Of a stretch of DNA of 38,372 nt, positions 10,283 through 19,577 are shown piece after piece; the first letter of the stretch is position 1; each line of letters opens with the position of its first letter. The notes beneath the pieces are model-generated. The model saw only the letters and a list, made by a program, of their open reading frames with translations, searched no databases and had not been told where the DNA came from. The DNA lies in NCBI GenBank assembly GCA_001839685.1, contig MLAK01001028.1, positions 1 through 38,372 on the forward strand, written 5' to 3'. Position numbers and translations under genes: made by a program. The stretch is from Tritrichomonas foetus (Eukaryota > Parabasalia > Tritrichomonadida > Tritrichomonadidae).

Positions 10283-10937
10283 CCATTCATGTGAACAATC
10301 TTATTAATATGTATATAACCACTTTCTATCCAGAATTAAAATCTAATCCAATGAATAGAATAATATCCAAAATCTATTCTCAATATCAAGAATCGAATAA
10401 AAAGAATAAAAGGAAACAAAGTTGTGTATCATTGGGGGCTCCTAAAATCATTTTTCTTTCATTAATTTGATCTAAATTCCCATAAATATATCCTCTGATA
10501 TTTGGTTGAATAGATGACTTATATGCTGATCGAATTCATTTAAATTTTAATGATCTGTTTCCATGCCTTTTTTTTTTTGTTTAGATTTAGTCTCAACTTT
10601 TAACCGACAACGCAACTAATAATCGGCAATACCCGAAAACCAATTAAATAACATAAGATTATCTTTCTTATCCCATAAAAATAATAAAATAACATACGGC
10701 ATTACCTTATATCTAGAAATTCATATTCACCTTTAGAATTGATAATACTTCGTAGTAATCTTTTTCTAGTTTGGTCGTAATGTCGAGGAAATATTGTTGT
10801 ACAACTAATTGGAGTTTCTTGTCAACTTTTCGTTATAAGATCAAATGAGATCCTAGAAATATTTGAAACAAAAAAAGGGGAAAAAAAAATAGACAAAGTA
10901 TAGAAAAAATATCCTTATGAGATGTTTTTTAATTAAT
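10283..10937. other. Intergenic region between repeat copy 1 and ARPC4
   Basis: No ORF of note. Contains a 13-T-rich tract near 10567-10580 and the 31-bp block at 10752-10782 that nearly matches 173-203 (27 of 31 bases). The 3' end of ARPC4, with TAAA touching its stop, is at the right edge. Confidence 0.5.
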
Positions 10938-11459
10938 TTAAACGAGAACTTTCAAGAATTCTTCTGAGCATTTACGGGCACGCTTATTGAGTGTTACCTT
11001 CATGTCAGAAAGTTCCTTATCGACATCCTGAAGGAATGTGATGACGAATTCGACGAGCTTGGACAAAATCATTTGCTCAGTGTGAATGTTTGTGATGAGG
11101 AAGGAGATGTCGTATCCTTTGACTGGCTTTCTTCTTAAAATTCTGAAAGAATCTGCTCTTTGGGAAAGGAATCTCATGAACATCTTGCAGAGGAGTGTAT
11201 CGACGTCATCAAGCTGCTTAACTTTGACTGAAATACGAACACTGTTGATGGATGTTTCAATGTAGACGCACTCGATTTCCGAACGAGCGATCATGATTGG
11301 CCTGGCGATGATTTCAGATTTCTTGTTTTCTTCAACAACTTCGATTTCTGGTTTGTTATGTCGTTCAACGTCTTGGGATGCAAAGTTCCTGACGCAAAGG
11401 GCTGACTGGAGTGAGCGACGGATTGCATCGAGGTATGGCTGCTGCGCTGTCTTCGCCAT
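10938..11459 (-). CDS. ARPC4: Arp2/3 complex subunit 4 (ARPC4, p20)
   Basis: A 173-residue protein closely matching the ARPC4 family along its full length (animal forms are 168). Diagnostic segments are [62 protein letters not shown], and a C-terminal EEFLK. ARPC4 pairs with ARPC2 to form the structural core of the Arp2/3 complex, which nucleates branched actin. Trichomonads use actin for amoeboid spreading and phagocytosis. No residue looks missing. The start is the first ATG, preceded by an initiator at 11501-11507. The gene sits in an otherwise gene-poor stretch between two identical repeats, yet is itself intact and unduplicated. Confidence 0.96.
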   Translation of the reverse strand: MAKTAQQPYLDAIRRSLQSALCVRNFASQDVERHNKPEIEVVEENKKSEIIARPIMIARSEIECVYIETSINSVRISVKVKQLDDVDTLLCKMFMRFLSQRADSFRILRRKPVKGYDISFLITNIHTEQMILSKLVEFVITFLQDVDKELSDMKVTLNKRARKCSEEFLKVLV

Positions 11460-12316
11460 TTTTTTCTATTCGCAAAGTTACTGTTTCTCAGAAAAGTCGA
11501 AAAGTGACATATTGTATTTTCCATTTTGAATGTCTAATGTGATGTGATATTCAATGGATACTGAAACCGTAATTATTTCTATGTATATTCGGTCATCTGA
11601 AAGATGATGACTTTTGTTCTCTATGTCAATATTTTTTACATTGATTCTCTTAAATGGTCGAATAATCTGCAAATAAATTAATTATGGGTAAAATTACCAT
11701 GTTTGAATCATAATATGACTCATCTCAAAAACATGATTTGGCCACGCATCTCCAATATTTCTGAAGTTTCTTCTTGCGGATTTCAATTCTAGTTGGAGGA
11801 TTTCTTGAGTATCTTTCAAGTAATAGGCTTCGACTATTTATACATTCGAAAAGTTAGAGTTGATTTAGTATGTAAAGGATCAGGATAATGTTGAGTTTGA
11901 ATCGAGAAGAAAATCCAATACATTCACAATGAAAACTCTTATTATCCCTTTGTTGTTTCATTTCTATTGTGAATTAAAAGCATTTCTTCAAAAAATACAC
12001 CATATTGTTATCAATATTGATCAATGTGGAAGGTGTTTACTTTAACATCAAGATATACATTAGCTTCTTTCTGGAATTGTGTGAATTCATTGACATATTA
12101 TAATCAGAACCTGTTTATACTTGAATAGTAGAAAATACACTTGAAGAAAAGAATAAAGAAAGATACATAAAAGGATTTTTTTATTGTTTTGACATTGCTG
12201 TAATCGTTTATCGATATTATCGAAAACATTTGGTATTTCACCACTTGCCATTCGAATTAACCATCAAATATTCCTTTCAATGTTATTCCTCCATATTGAT
12301 TACTTCTTTCTCTCAA
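11460..12316. other. Intergenic region upstream of ARPC4
   Basis: 857 bp without a recognisable gene. Only the initiator at 11501-11507 and AAATGGTCGAAT at about 11653 stand out. The open frame at 11478-11672 is short, overlaps the ARPC4 promoter and was not called. Confidence 0.5.
11501..11507 (-). promoter_or_regulatory. Initiator (Inr) of ARPC4
   Basis: Reads TCACTTT on the minus strand, fitting TCA-Py-(T/A). The predicted transcript start is about 46 nt before the ATG at 11459, longer than typical trichomonad leaders but the best match there. Confidence 0.45.
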
Positions 12317-12946
12317 TTATTCAAATTGAACACGGAGGTTGTTATCACCAGATGTTCCAATCATTCGAGCTTGAGTTACATTGGATAATGAGTAAAATTG
12401 AGATGTGAATTGATCAGAGGGATCAATTCTGTTGATATTTCAGAGAATTAAGAAATTGAGATCTGATGCACAATCTGTGATGCTTAGATTTCCATGTGAA
12501 TCAATATGATATGTTTCACTTCAAAAACTATGTGAAATTGGTACACTTAATGATAAATCACCACAATCACTGTGATAATGTTATAACATAAGTCGTTACA
12601 TATTTAAAAGAAATGTTGTTATTATTCATGAATGAATCACTTGTTTGAATAGAACCACAATTAACACAACCATCTGTTACTAAAATTCAATGTTCACATG
12701 GTATACTTATATTTCTTTCACATTCATCTTCAATCACACTATGATTTTCCCCACCTCTTCCTGTTTTATTAATGATATTATTCTTAATGCAATTTAAATC
12801 GATAAGATCAAAACTATCATCCCATGAATTGAATACAAATATAAATTGAAGGTAATAATCCCGAAAATATGTAATATTGGCATTTGATTAATAACTGACA
12901 CACCATTAATTGTTAACATTTTAAAATCAATATGATAAAACATCAT
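12317..12946 (-). pseudogene. Decayed unrecognised gene with in-frame TGA codons and two frame changes
   Basis: Reading from ATG at 12946, one frame runs through MLTINGVSVINQM and a hydrophobic stretch. The reading shifts near 12845 into a frame with FVFNSWDDSFDL, TGRGGENHSVIEDECER, and VTDGCVNCGSIQTSD. It shifts back near 12560 into DCGDLSLSVPISHSF, LSITDCASDLNFL, and VTQARMIGTSGDNNLRVQFE, ending at TAA 12317-12319. The continuous, non-repetitive protein-like text in three segments argues for one former gene. In-frame TGA codons lie at 12687-12689, 12521-12523 and 12440-12442. Cys and Asn are frequent, which would suit a secreted or surface protein, but I do not recognise the family. No intron signals (GTATGT, ACTAACACACAG) are seen at the shifts. 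The repeat copy 2 lies inside it. Confidence 0.65.
12358..12763. repeat. 406-bp direct repeat, copy 2 (within the pseudogene)
   Basis: Same 406 bases as 9860-10265. Coding-like reading continues beyond both borders here, so this is the parental location. The two copies enclose 2,092 bp that include ARPC4. Confidence 0.9.
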
Positions 12947-12988
12947 TATTCAATATGTTCTATCATATTAAAAATTCATTGTATGGAA

Positions 12989-14326
12989 TTAACCTGTAGT
13001 TAATGTATCAATTTCTTGATCCAAAAAGTCACAAAAACATATTGTTTCTAAATCATCAATATGTAAATTATCAATGATTGTGCGAAAAACTTCTGTTCCT
13101 TGATTTATTGATATCGCATGTAAAAGTGATTTATACATATCACAATCATTTTTCGATAAATTAACAAGATGTTGCACAATTGTTTGAATAGGACGATAAT
13201 CAACACCAGTTAGAATGATGTCAATAAAAATTGGAATGAAATTTAAAAATAATTCAATTGTTTCATTTTCCTGAATGAGAAAAACAGTTAATGAGATATA
13301 CTTAAAAAATGAATCAATGAACTGATGACTTCTTTCTTGAGCACTATTTAAAGCATCTCTCATCGATTTTTCTGAAGAAAAATATAAAATATGATATTTT
13401 GATGTTATGGTATATGCCAATTTTAATAATGGAATAGAAATCATATCATTTTCACTGTTGAGTGCCATTTCGATAAGTGCAAAATTACGAACAATGTTAG
13501 TTACAAAGTTTGTAATATTTTTGAAATTGCATTGAAGTGTGATTAAACAAAATTGAAAATAATTTTTTATTAGTTTTTCATCATTGAAATCAAGATGTTG
13601 ACTTAAGAATTCAAAAATATCAAAGCATAAATGGCAATTATTGATACTATTTTTTGCAATATATAAAATAATCCATGATATTTTCCTCATAATAAAAATA
13701 TCATTCGATAGATTTTGTTTGGCGAATTGAGTGATTTCGGTGATTTCTTTTTCGTCTCGACAATACTTAGAGTAAAAAACTGCAAAATTGAATTTACTTG
13801 CATTAGAAATATTTGGTAATAAAAAAAATGAAAATGGAAACTCTTTCTTGAAATTACTTTCATCATCCTGCAGTAAAAAATCAACAAAATGCAAGCAAGT
13901 AAAAACAAAGTTGTTTTCGAAATTTTGATCTTTGAATTCTGTTTTCCTTAAAATATGGAATAAAGTTTTGTGAATATTAGTTGATATAAATTTGATGCAA
14001 TTATCGCTATTATTTGTAAAGTGATAGAAAACTGTAAATAGTGCTTGTTGAAAATCAATAGAAAAATTGAAAAAATCTGATAAAAAACGTGAAAAAATAT
14101 CCAAATTGAAAAACTCTGGAATTGTAGTGTTACATTCTGGTTCACTATCAAGAAAGAAACTTAAATTCAAAAAAGCTTCGATATTTTGATTATTAAATTG
14201 AATAATTAATTGATGAAATATTTCATTGTTTTCTTCTTCTTTATCTTCAAAATATTGATTTAAATGATATGAAATTTTCTGGTTATTCACATTTAAAGGA
14301 CGAAGCTCATCTTTTTTATAGTTCAT
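12989..14326 (-). CDS. Hypothetical alpha-helical repeat (armadillo-like) protein, 445 aa
   Basis: Not recognised by name. The protein is rich in Phe, Ile, Leu, Asn and Asp and built of amphipathic helices about 40 residues apart (for example DFFNFSIDFQQALFTVFYHF, then IHKTLFHILRKTEF, and CLHFVDFLLQ). That is the look of a divergent ARM/HEAT solenoid. It has no signal peptide or convincing membrane span. Its general make-up resembles the 475-aa protein at 19578, so they may be distant paralogues. It is head-to-head with the coiled-coil gene at 14396, with 69 bp between the ATGs, so the two must share a promoter region. The start is the first ATG in frame. Likely a scaffold, but the function is unknown. 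Confidence 0.8.
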   Translation of the reverse strand: MNYKKDELRPLNVNNQKISYHLNQYFEDKEEENNEIFHQLIIQFNNQNIEAFLNLSFFLDSEPECNTTIPEFFNLDIFSRFLSDFFNFSIDFQQALFTVFYHFTNNSDNCIKFISTNIHKTLFHILRKTEFKDQNFENNFVFTCLHFVDFLLQDDESNFKKEFPFSFFLLPNISNASKFNFAVFYSKYCRDEKEITEITQFAKQNLSNDIFIMRKISWIILYIAKNSINNCHLCFDIFEFLSQHLDFNDEKLIKNYFQFCLITLQCNFKNITNFVTNIVRNFALIEMALNSENDMISIPLLKLAYTITSKYHILYFSSEKSMRDALNSAQERSHQFIDSFFKYISLTVFLIQENETIELFLNFIPIFIDIILTGVDYRPIQTIVQHLVNLSKNDCDMYKSLLHAISINQGTEVFRTIIDNLHIDDLETICFCDFLDQEIDTLTTG

Positions 14327-14355
14327 AAAGGCAACATGACTCTTATGAACAAAAA

Positions 14356-14365
14356 ATAGGTCAAA
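14356..14365 (+). promoter_or_regulatory. ATAGGTCAAA motif in a divergent promoter
   Basis: This decamer lies in the 69-bp spacer of the divergent pair and recurs, in either orientation, within about 45 nt of the PABPN1-like and GAPDH starts. AAGGTCATTT follows at 14379-14388. A transcription-factor site is inferred. Confidence 0.35.
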
Positions 14366-14395
14366 TTTTCAATTATCAAGGTCATTTTCAAGTTG

Positions 14396-14974
14396 ATGAA
14401 TGAAATTGATGAATTGGTGTTCAGTTTAACAGAAAGACTTCAAGATACTGCTAAAAATAAACATCGGAATAGTTACAAAGAGCTTAGAAATGTTTATGTT
14501 GAGAAACAATCAGGAGCCAAAAATGATGAAAAATTTCAATCATCGTTCAAAGAATTTTTCCGGAAATTGATTTGTGAAGCTGGATGTGATGATCCACAAG
14601 CTTATTATCAACATTTTAATCGGTGTTTAAACAAAGCTTTGAATAATAACGACTTTGAAAATATAAAATCTTCTACTTTTATGGATAATCTCTCTCCTCA
14701 ACAAAATATTTTAGAAATTAGTCAATTATTTAAAGAAACCCTAATTGAGAATATAATGATGAAAAAAAAAATTGAAGAATTAAAACAAATAAAAGAATCT
14801 TTAATTCAAGAGCAAGAATTTATTCTTGCGAAAACAAGCAAATACTATGATGAAACAATCAAGAATAAAGAGCAGGAAAAGTGTATTAAAAGAGGTGAAG
14901 CAATCAGAGGTGATTTGTATTTACTTGTTGATGATATGAATCGTGATATTAGAAGGTATAATGATAATACATAA
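14396..14974 (+). CDS. Hypothetical coiled-coil protein, 192 aa
   Basis: Not recognised. Residues 1-95 are charged and helical, with two Cys (LICEAGCDD). Residues about 105-165 form a probable coiled coil (ISQLFKETLIENIMMKKK, then IEELKQIKESLIQEQEF), ending in a basic tail (RDIRRYNDN). There is no signal peptide. The ATG at 14396 is used; one codon upstream is TTG. It is divergently transcribed from the 445-aa helical-repeat gene, the same arrangement as the next pair to the right (membrane protein and 475-aa helical-repeat gene). It ends 7 nt before a 22-bp inverted repeat. Composition matches its neighbours, with no sign of transfer. Confidence 0.75.
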   Translation: MNEIDELVFSLTERLQDTAKNKHRNSYKELRNVYVEKQSGAKNDEKFQSSFKEFFRKLICEAGCDDPQAYYQHFNRCLNKALNNNDFENIKSSTFMDNLSPQQNILEISQLFKETLIENIMMKKKIEELKQIKESLIQEQEFILAKTSKYYDETIKNKEQEKCIKRGEAIRGDLYLLVDDMNRDIRRYNDNT

Positions 14975-14981
14975 TTATGAT

Positions 14982-15087
14982 AAACATGATGTTTCTCAAA
15001 AAAGAAATCAAGAAATCAGTAAGATATGCATATCAGTTGTTTCTATTTTTATATTGTTTTATTTATTTTTTGAGAAACATCATGTTT
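14982..15087. repeat. Perfect 22-bp inverted repeat with 62-nt loop
   Basis: Left arm 14982-15003, right arm 15066-15087, perfectly complementary, with TTTCTCAAAAAA ending the left arm and TTTTTTGAGAAA opening the right. It begins 7 nt after the stop of the 192-aa gene, so the transcript could fold into a strong 3'-UTR hairpin. Other possibilities are a small non-autonomous transposon or a hairpin RNA source. No target-site duplication is evident. Confidence 0.85.
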
Positions 15088-15628
15088 TGCATTGTGATTT
15101 TGATATCCTTGACACCAAAAAAGTGGTAGAATATAATTGATGGGAAATTTATTTACAAGCCTATGAATCAATCTCTGCCCACACATGTAAAGACATAATC
15201 ACTCAATGACTTGCCTAGTTCAAGGAATTTTATTTTGAAAAGTTTTGGCTTTTAGATTTTTGAGAAAGTATTCTTTCCGAACATTTCTCAGTGAAATTGC
15301 TAAATCTTTTGTTGTATGAATGATGTGATCATTGATCTATATATTAACTTTAACTGATTGATAATCTTGCATATTAATATGAAAATCTGAAATTGAACTA
15401 AATGATTCCTTACTACTTTTTTTTTTTTTTTTTTTTTGAAATATTCTACTTTTCCAATATTTATATCGTCATCATTTCGAAATGGACCTAGAAATACAGA
15501 AAAATCTTCGCAATCATAGGTTATTCATTAAATAACATCTAATAAGGTTTTCAGATTTATGACATATATTGGATGAATACTACAAATATCTGAAAGTATA
15601 GAAGGAAATAACGCATGAAAAAAACAAT
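15088..15628. other. Intergenic region with a T tract
   Basis: No gene recognised. A run of about 19 T lies at 15419-15437. The 3' end of the membrane-protein gene is at the right edge. Confidence 0.5.
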
Positions 15629-18600
15629 TTATTTAATACTTACAAACAAAGATTGAATGTCAGGGGACATCAATTGGACAATTCCTTCATCTGCCATACA
15701 TTTTCCAGTTTCACCACGAAGAAGCATCCATTCACCACGATCAACAGTTTCACCACAAGCAATAGTGACTACATCATTCTCAACAATGGGTGTAATTGTT
15801 ACATCACCAAAGGTGAGAGCTCCACACGCAATTTCATTCAAATTTTCCATAACAGCCAACATGAAGCGAGCTGGAATTTTCACATCCACATCTTCATATC
15901 TATTCTCATTCCCAATATCATTTATTGTATGATTTTTTTGTTGGAAAACGACAGCTCGATAAAATGAATATCCAATGGATATTCGAATAACTTCATGAAA
16001 ATTAATTTCAATTGATTTTATTATTGATTCGATTTTTTCAAAGAGTTCTGGTTTCACTATGAATGAAAATGCAATGTGATATAACTTTGCTTTGAACGGA
16101 AGTTCATTTTGTAATTTGGGTTTCATTTTTTGAATGAAATCCTTTCTTGATTTTTCTTTTTCAATTATTTTGGTATGATCATCAATTTTTATCAATTTTA
16201 ACTCATTTTGATGACGGTTTTGATGGTTTTCGTTTTCAAATTGACTTTCTGTGAATCGAAGAATTTTATGATCTTTTGTTTCAACTTCTACATTATTTTC
16301 AAAAAATTCTGAAAATTGTTGACCTTTTATTTGCTCGATTGATAATTTCATAAACAGAGCTGATTCTTCATTACAGTCAATAATTTCAGAATCTTTTACG
16401 ATCATTGCCGGAAACGGAAGTTTTTCGAGAATATTTCCATACTCTTTGTCCATTAAACGAAGTATGTTTCTCATTCTTTGTGGAGAAGCAGATAATTCTC
16501 TTCGATAAATAAATCGAACACCATTAAACCAAAGTTTATGTTGAGAATGTAAAAATTCCAAAAGAAGCCATGCACACAATGCAAAAAGTAAAAATCCAAT
16601 TGAAGATAGCCAAAATGAACTTCCTTTTCCCTGAAGAGAAAAAAGTGCGTCAGCCATCATATTTTCTATTGTTGAATTTGCTAATTGAGAAATATTTTTA
16701 ATAAGAAGATACCTCAACATTAAAAAATTATAGCCATTCACAGAAAAATTGCCATCAAGCATCATATGGCCAAAATCTAAAAGAAGAACAGAAAATGAAT
16801 TAGTATCAGGTGTTGACCAATTAACTAAAGGATCAACTTCAGAAAAACTACTATTTATTCCATCAGATGTCAATTGTTGTGTTGATTTCAAAATCATCAT
16901 TCCTCTATCACGAGCCAAATTTTCAAATTTATGATAATTTCCATAATCTAATAAAGAAAATTCGCCAAGAGCTAAGCCAGCCATTGCATTTCGTGCAATA
17001 TCAGCAACCATGTCCATTTGAAGAAGACAATCTTGCATTAGTAATGAGTTTGCTAGAATTTGGGATTTGAAAATGAAAAATAAAGCAAAAGCAGCACCAA
17101 GAACAACAAGCCACAAAACGATTGAAAAGAGAATCGAAAAACTAATACCAGGTTCTCTGAATTCATATTTTTTGGTATTTATTTTCTTTATAATTGAAAG
17201 CGCTTTAATTTGTTGCCGTTTGATAATAATGAAAATAATTATATAAAATAAAGTTAATATTAAAAAGACAGAACACAATGTAAATAAATTTCCATTCAAT
17301 TGAACATAAAATTCAGTATCAACATCTTTAACTCGATTATTGGTATAATTAGAAACAGTATCAATGTAATATTGCATCATTGAAATATAGCATCGATGCT
17401 GTTCAATTGTGGCAGTTGTTGGTTGCTCAAAACCAGTTGCCAATAATAAAGACATAGGTGAGCATCCTGCAAGATTAAATGTTGGAATAATATGAGCGAA
17501 TAAACTCAGATATTTAGTTGCACTATTCAATTCTGATGATTGGAGCTCAAAATTAGATTTAAAATCATTTGCTTCAGCTTGTGAAATTCCAATAATTGAA
17601 ATAATTTCTTCAACTGAAGGAAGAAATGAAAATGAATCAATGTTTTTTAAAAATCTATAACTTAACGATAGACCAAATATAAATAGTTGTGAAATATCAG
17701 TAAAAATACTTGCAAAATCTCTCATTATATTTGTATAACTGACATTATCGCCTATAACGAAACCAATAAAAACGATTAAAGTTAATCTTACCCAAAAACG
17801 ATAAGGCGCTGTTGCAATTTGAGCAAAATGCTGAGTAATTCTTTCAATTGAAGATTTTTCAGGTTTATTTCTTTTGTGAATGATTTGCTGGTCATTAAAA
17901 ACGAAAGAAAATGGCATTGGTAATAATTCAAAAGCATTAGGTGGTGGTGATATTGCTTTTGATGGAGAACAAAGGGTATTATTACAAAAATTTACCCATA
18001 AAGTATCAATACTTTTAGAATTTGCGAATTCAGTTGCAAAATTTCGAAATAATTTTGTTGATTGCCGCGTTGCTTTTCCTAGCCAAATAATTGAATGATA
18101 TTCAATATCTGAATCAATTATTCCTTTTAATGTATCACTTTCTCTATTTAATTCTTCGATTGCTATTTTTATATAGACTGAAGAATCATCACTTCTATAT
18201 TTTCTAAATTGTTCAAGTTGGAATGCTAAAAACTTCATTGATGTTAAATGTCTTGGTGCCAAAGAAAATCTCTGCATTGGCATTTCACTTAAAGGAATTC
18301 CAAGGGCAAGACAGATTCTGACACTATCTACAACGATATCTTCTGAGCAATAATGTGTGAGACACCATATTAAATAATCATTGCTTACAGATTCTTTAAA
18401 TTTAAACATTATTCCACTGCGAAGAGTATTAATTGCATGAATTGTTTTACTTATTTTTGCTGGATTAAAATTATGACCATTTACATGCTCAAATCGAACT
18501 TTTGTAGTGATATAATAAAATTTCAGAATTAAGCAACCTGCACCAAAGCTAAATAAAAACATAATGATCCATAAATCAAACAAAAATTGGGCAGGAATTG

Positions 18601-19519
18601 AAACCCAAACTTTAACAACCGTAATTAAACTGAAAATAATTGCATCAACTGGTAATTTATGGAAAAAAATATTTGGGAAAACATAAACAAATGCAAATTG
18701 ACGCTTCATTAAGAAAAATAATATTCCCCATGATAAAGAGATAGCTGCACTTATTGTCATTATTAATCTTTCAGAATCTATACAAAAAGCTGTGCAGAAT
18801 GATAGGAAAAACATAATAATTGCATCAACAACATAAAATGGAGGTGAAAAATAAGAAAAATAACTATCACCAATAATTAAATTATATTCACACGTTGATA
18901 TATAAATGGAATAGTTTAATAATAGGAATAAATAAACAGTTGGTAATACTAAAGCATAGAAAATTGATGTATTTTGGGTAGAATCTCCAGAAGTAGCTAA
19001 AACTAAGCTTCCGAAAAGTGTTCCTATAACAGGTGCAAGTAAAAATGGGAGATAATTAAATGAAAAATATAACATACTTGATTTCAATGTAGACAAATGA
19101 AGATTTGGATTATAAAAAAATAAAGCAATCCATTGAAATATAACGAATATCACTATAAACACAATCATTGCAAAAGATATTTGTTGTACAATTAATTCTG
19201 AAAAAATGAAGTTCAAAGATGATGGATCTTCGATGAATTTATGTGGTGATAATGATTCAAACCAATGAAATGGAATTGCTTGAAAACAAATTGAAAAGTC
19301 ATAAATTATTAATATAAAAAATGTTATTATATTCAATAAAATGTCAGGGATTTTGGACAAAGTAATGATATCATGACAAAATCGAAATCTGTTGGTGGCA
19401 GTGAATGTTGATGACTCAGAATTTTGATTTGACTGAAGTGAGGTAAGTAAAGATTCTAAATTTCTTCCTGCTTCAGGTGGAAAATCACCTTCATTCATCC
19501 AAAATTTTCGATTTTTCAT
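15629..19519 (-). CDS. Multi-pass membrane protein with PAS and degenerate class III nucleotide cyclase-like domain
   Basis: A 1296-residue protein. The first ~350 residues hold many hydrophobic helices. Further membrane segments lie near 570-640, 760-860 and 990-1010, framing soluble or extracellular parts with many N-x-S/T sites. A PAS-type segment follows at about 1023-1090 (ILEKLPFPAMIVKDSEIIDC). Residues about 1130-1290 follow class III adenylyl/guanylyl cyclase order: KAKLYHIAFSFIV, RISIGYSFYRAVV (family KxIGDxxMAxAG), ACGALTFGDVTI, ACGETVDRGEWML (family GDTVNxAxRM). The metal-binding Asp residues and the IGD Asp are missing, so catalysis is unlikely. Trichomonads have many membrane PAS-cyclase proteins; this looks like an inactive receptor-like member or dimerising partner. 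It is head-to-head with the 475-aa gene, 58 bp apart. The first ATG is used; another lies 8 codons in. Confidence 0.7.
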   Translation of the reverse strand: MKNRKFWMNEGDFPPEAGRNLESLLTSLQSNQNSESSTFTATNRFRFCHDIITLSKIPDILLNIITFFILIIYDFSICFQAIPFHWFESLSPHKFIEDPSSLNFIFSELIVQQISFAMIVFIVIFVIFQWIALFFYNPNLHLSTLKSSMLYFSFNYLPFLLAPVIGTLFGSLVLATSGDSTQNTSIFYALVLPTVYLFLLLNYSIYISTCEYNLIIGDSYFSYFSPPFYVVDAIIMFFLSFCTAFCIDSERLIMTISAAISLSWGILFFLMKRQFAFVYVFPNIFFHKLPVDAIIFSLITVVKVWVSIPAQFLFDLWIIMFLFSFGAGCLILKFYYITTKVRFEHVNGHNFNPAKISKTIHAINTLRSGIMFKFKESVSNDYLIWCLTHYCSEDIVVDSVRICLALGIPLSEMPMQRFSLAPRHLTSMKFLAFQLEQFRKYRSDDSSVYIKIAIEELNRESDTLKGIIDSDIEYHSIIWLGKATRQSTKLFRNFATEFANSKSIDTLWVNFCNNTLCSPSKAISPPPNAFELLPMPFSFVFNDQQIIHKRNKPEKSSIERITQHFAQIATAPYRFWVRLTLIVFIGFVIGDNVSYTNIMRDFASIFTDISQLFIFGLSLSYRFLKNIDSFSFLPSVEEIISIIGISQAEANDFKSNFELQSSELNSATKYLSLFAHIIPTFNLAGCSPMSLLLATGFEQPTTATIEQHRCYISMMQYYIDTVSNYTNNRVKDVDTEFYVQLNGNLFTLCSVFLILTLFYIIIFIIIKRQQIKALSIIKKINTKKYEFREPGISFSILFSIVLWLVVLGAAFALFFIFKSQILANSLLMQDCLLQMDMVADIARNAMAGLALGEFSLLDYGNYHKFENLARDRGMMILKSTQQLTSDGINSSFSEVDPLVNWSTPDTNSFSVLLLDFGHMMLDGNFSVNGYNFLMLRYLLIKNISQLANSTIENMMADALFSLQGKGSSFWLSSIGFLLFALCAWLLLEFLHSQHKLWFNGVRFIYRRELSASPQRMRNILRLMDKEYGNILEKLPFPAMIVKDSEIIDCNEESALFMKLSIEQIKGQQFSEFFENNVEVETKDHKILRFTESQFENENHQNRHQNELKLIKIDDHTKIIEKEKSRKDFIQKMKPKLQNELPFKAKLYHIAFSFIVKPELFEKIESIIKSIEINFHEVIRISIGYSFYRAVVFQQKNHTINDIGNENRYEDVDVKIPARFMLAVMENLNEIACGALTFGDVTITPIVENDVVTIACGETVDRGEWMLLRGETGKCMADEGIVQLMSPDIQSLFVSIK

Positions 19520-19577
19520 ATCACATTGCAGTTTTCGATTTTTCTATCTTGACTTTAAGATACTAAATCGATATTAT

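Noticed and set aside
9860..12763. Transposon with 406-bp terminal repeats carrying ARPC4
   Set aside because: No transposase, integrase or target-site duplication, ARPC4 is an ordinary host gene, and copy 2 lies inside a longer decayed gene.
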